From Prevotella communis (GTDB lineage Bacteria > Bacteroidota > Bacteroidia > Bacteroidales > Bacteroidaceae): a stretch of DNA of 64,000 nt. Within the stretch, counting starts at the first letter, position 1. Each line of letters opens with the position of its first letter. Below are positions 63,801-64,000 of the stretch, in pieces. Made by a program: the position numbers and the translations under genes. The notes under the pieces are model-generated. The model was not told the DNA's origin. It worked only from the letters and a program-made list of their open reading frames with translations, and made no database searches. The DNA is taken from the NCBI RefSeq assembly GCF_022024175.1, contig NZ_CP091794.1, positions 2,170,001 to 2,234,000 on the forward strand, written 5' to 3'.

Positions 63801-64000
63801 GCGGAAAAGGTTTGTTGACCATCAAAACAGAAAACGCTTACACGGGAGGTAACCGTATATCAGGCGGTGCAGTCATCGTCACATCATTGGCAAACTCTAC
63901 GCAAGCAAAAGGTAATCTTGGTGCAGTAACTACCAGCGCAAGCAAGTTTGTTATCGAAAATGGTGGAGAACTGCGTACTACAGCTGCAGTGACTAATGGT
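60872..64000 (+). CDS. Rhamnogalacturonan lyase (PL11) with autotransporter-type repeats, 3' truncated by window
   Basis: An open frame runs from ATG 60872 to the window end (1043 codons, no stop). It has a signal peptide (1-20), then the YesW/RGL11-type PL11 module (about 23-620): LDRGLIAMKTARGMYLNWR at the start, calcium-binding DVDGDGELEI and DWDGDGKAEC loops, and YDHQYRNAMVWQMCGYNQPP near the end. The following beta-rich part (about 630-1043) contains autotransporter-associated strand repeats such as GKGLLTIKTENAYTGGNRISGGAV. It should cleave the rhamnogalacturonan I backbone outside the cell. Such long C-terminal parts usually end in a Por/T9SS tail, which is not visible here. Confidence 0.88.
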   Translation, partial: MRRFLLTMTALVLATASMTAQRRTDQLDRGLIAMKTARGMYLNWRIQADEYYDVSYIVYRDGQPINDKPLSVSNYTDTEGTINSKYTVAAVVNGVVKNVSKVAKNWTTSYTEIQLNHEGIKSTLVPNDATCADVDGDGELEIIMKFDNLSEMEQSYPKYGPKIDGVDTKEYTIFECFKLDGTRLWWINCGPNMADFQNNEQNIMAYDWDGDGKAECIMRATDGLTMHMKDGSTYTVGDANSNVRGANGGGVNWFICTDGEYLLYFNGETGAKYQEMPYPLKLRETPGADLATEWGHSGWQHRSSKHFFGAPYFDGKKPSIFLARGIYTRHKMIAYDVNPTTHQLTQRWRWDCNAGGPWKGQGYHNYCVADVDWDGRDEIVFGSMVIDDNGKGLSTTGFGHGDAEQVGDLDPYRHGHEVFACMEDNPGTNYRDATTSKVYYRYIAGSDVGRCMAGNFSNAFPGSMGTPTDIGPISLVTCKTVSGITEAGVNQNMRIYWDGDLLEETFNYVNGKNTAGCIAKYGSWSPIYTMDGSMTNNDTKGTPCFQGDILGDWREEVIMRTANNNIRIYSTPTTTKWRIPSLWYDHQYRNAMVWQMCGYNQPPRPSYFLGELEGITMAPPPLTTTGRVEVMNNGTIGSSLNGQHVMVCETTNSNVTIEEGAQPEILTFNVPTWVRGSAASECTTKDTKINYVTYTCTVSGSGISGNGRLVKQGDGILELPKVDMSHTGETNIWAGVLNFDGTMKNSPLWLNRFAELNSDGGQFRSIKMDYASILRPGRADNRGTITTDSLLLGFGSRVIYDLYEDFSADQINTKYFYIETKNWQNGPDYLTPVIEIAYHGEGDIEPGKYLIGKATEIKGSINNIRIEGVPSNKKATLTTENESLYIIIEGMRSATTINWTGSESTVWDLDNTTNFLKGEEKSTFVTGDDVFFGDDATQFNVTINSELETDTIFVENTKAYTIQGTGSITGNSMLNKSGKGLLTIKTENAYTGGNRISGGAVIVTSLANSTQAKGNLGAVTTSASKFVIENGGELRTTAAVTNG

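Overview
The window is a chromosomal segment of a Bacteroidota member, most likely order Bacteroidales and probably Prevotellaceae. Support for this: many promoters of the TTTG-N19-21-TAnnTTTG type, a gldE-ssb pair, the long ilvC variant, BspA-type LRR proteins, a VirE/DUF4248/HU/smalltalk/amidase module, Por-type C-terminal tails and a DUF4842/LruC lipoprotein. No species name can be given from sequence alone.

Layout. 0-18.8 kb is housekeeping: tRNA-Lys, an AAA-CYTH protein, relA, a KdgK-type kinase, ilvC behind a structured leader, a minus-strand unit of four tRNAs followed by a hypothetical gene, ssb, gldE and a GH25 lysozyme, then carA-carB-nspC, an orphan Wza-type export lipoprotein, uxaC and trpS. 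18.8-25.1 kb is an accessory module: a small hypothetical gene, a VirE-N/VapE primase-helicase-like protein, a complete IS4-family insertion (18-bp inverted repeats, 7-bp target duplication), a DUF4248 gene, an HU-like gene, a 31-codon smalltalk gene and an AmpD-like amidase. 25.3-37.4 kb is a tightly packed operon of three secreted proteins: a 1518-aa BspA-like LRR protein with a terminal dockerin-like motif, a 421-aa cohesin-like/dockerin protein, and a 2077-aa protein with about 24 MBG modules. 37.4-51.3 kb is a visibly AT-richer surface-glycan region with five related GT4 enzymes, two further GT4-like enzymes, two GT2 enzymes, two acyl/acetyltransferases and a LruC/DUF4842 lipoprotein; no flippase, polymerase or initiating transferase is present. 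51.4-64 kb returns to core genes: a Ppm/Dpm-like GT2, plsC, a phosphoesterase, a stand-alone MetH reactivation domain, pyrC, a DUF4369 lipoprotein, a divIC-like gene, dnaX and asnA. It ends in a truncated PL11 rhamnogalacturonan lyase fused to autotransporter-type beta-strand repeats.

How the genes work together. kdgK, uxaC and the PL11 lyase all fit pectin/uronate use but lie apart. carAB and pyrC serve pyrimidine synthesis. The glycan region with the adjacent three-gene surface operon looks like a cell-surface variation island sitting beside the VirE-to-amidase module.

The most unusual signals are: a family of degenerate 7-bp tandem repeats that recurs between genes and inside four coding regions, where it falls in apparent loops; an almost perfect 894-bp duplication inside the MBG gene; the cohesin/dockerin-like domains in the three-gene operon; the leader of ilvC; and the small-membrane-protein plus amidase pair of the accessory module.
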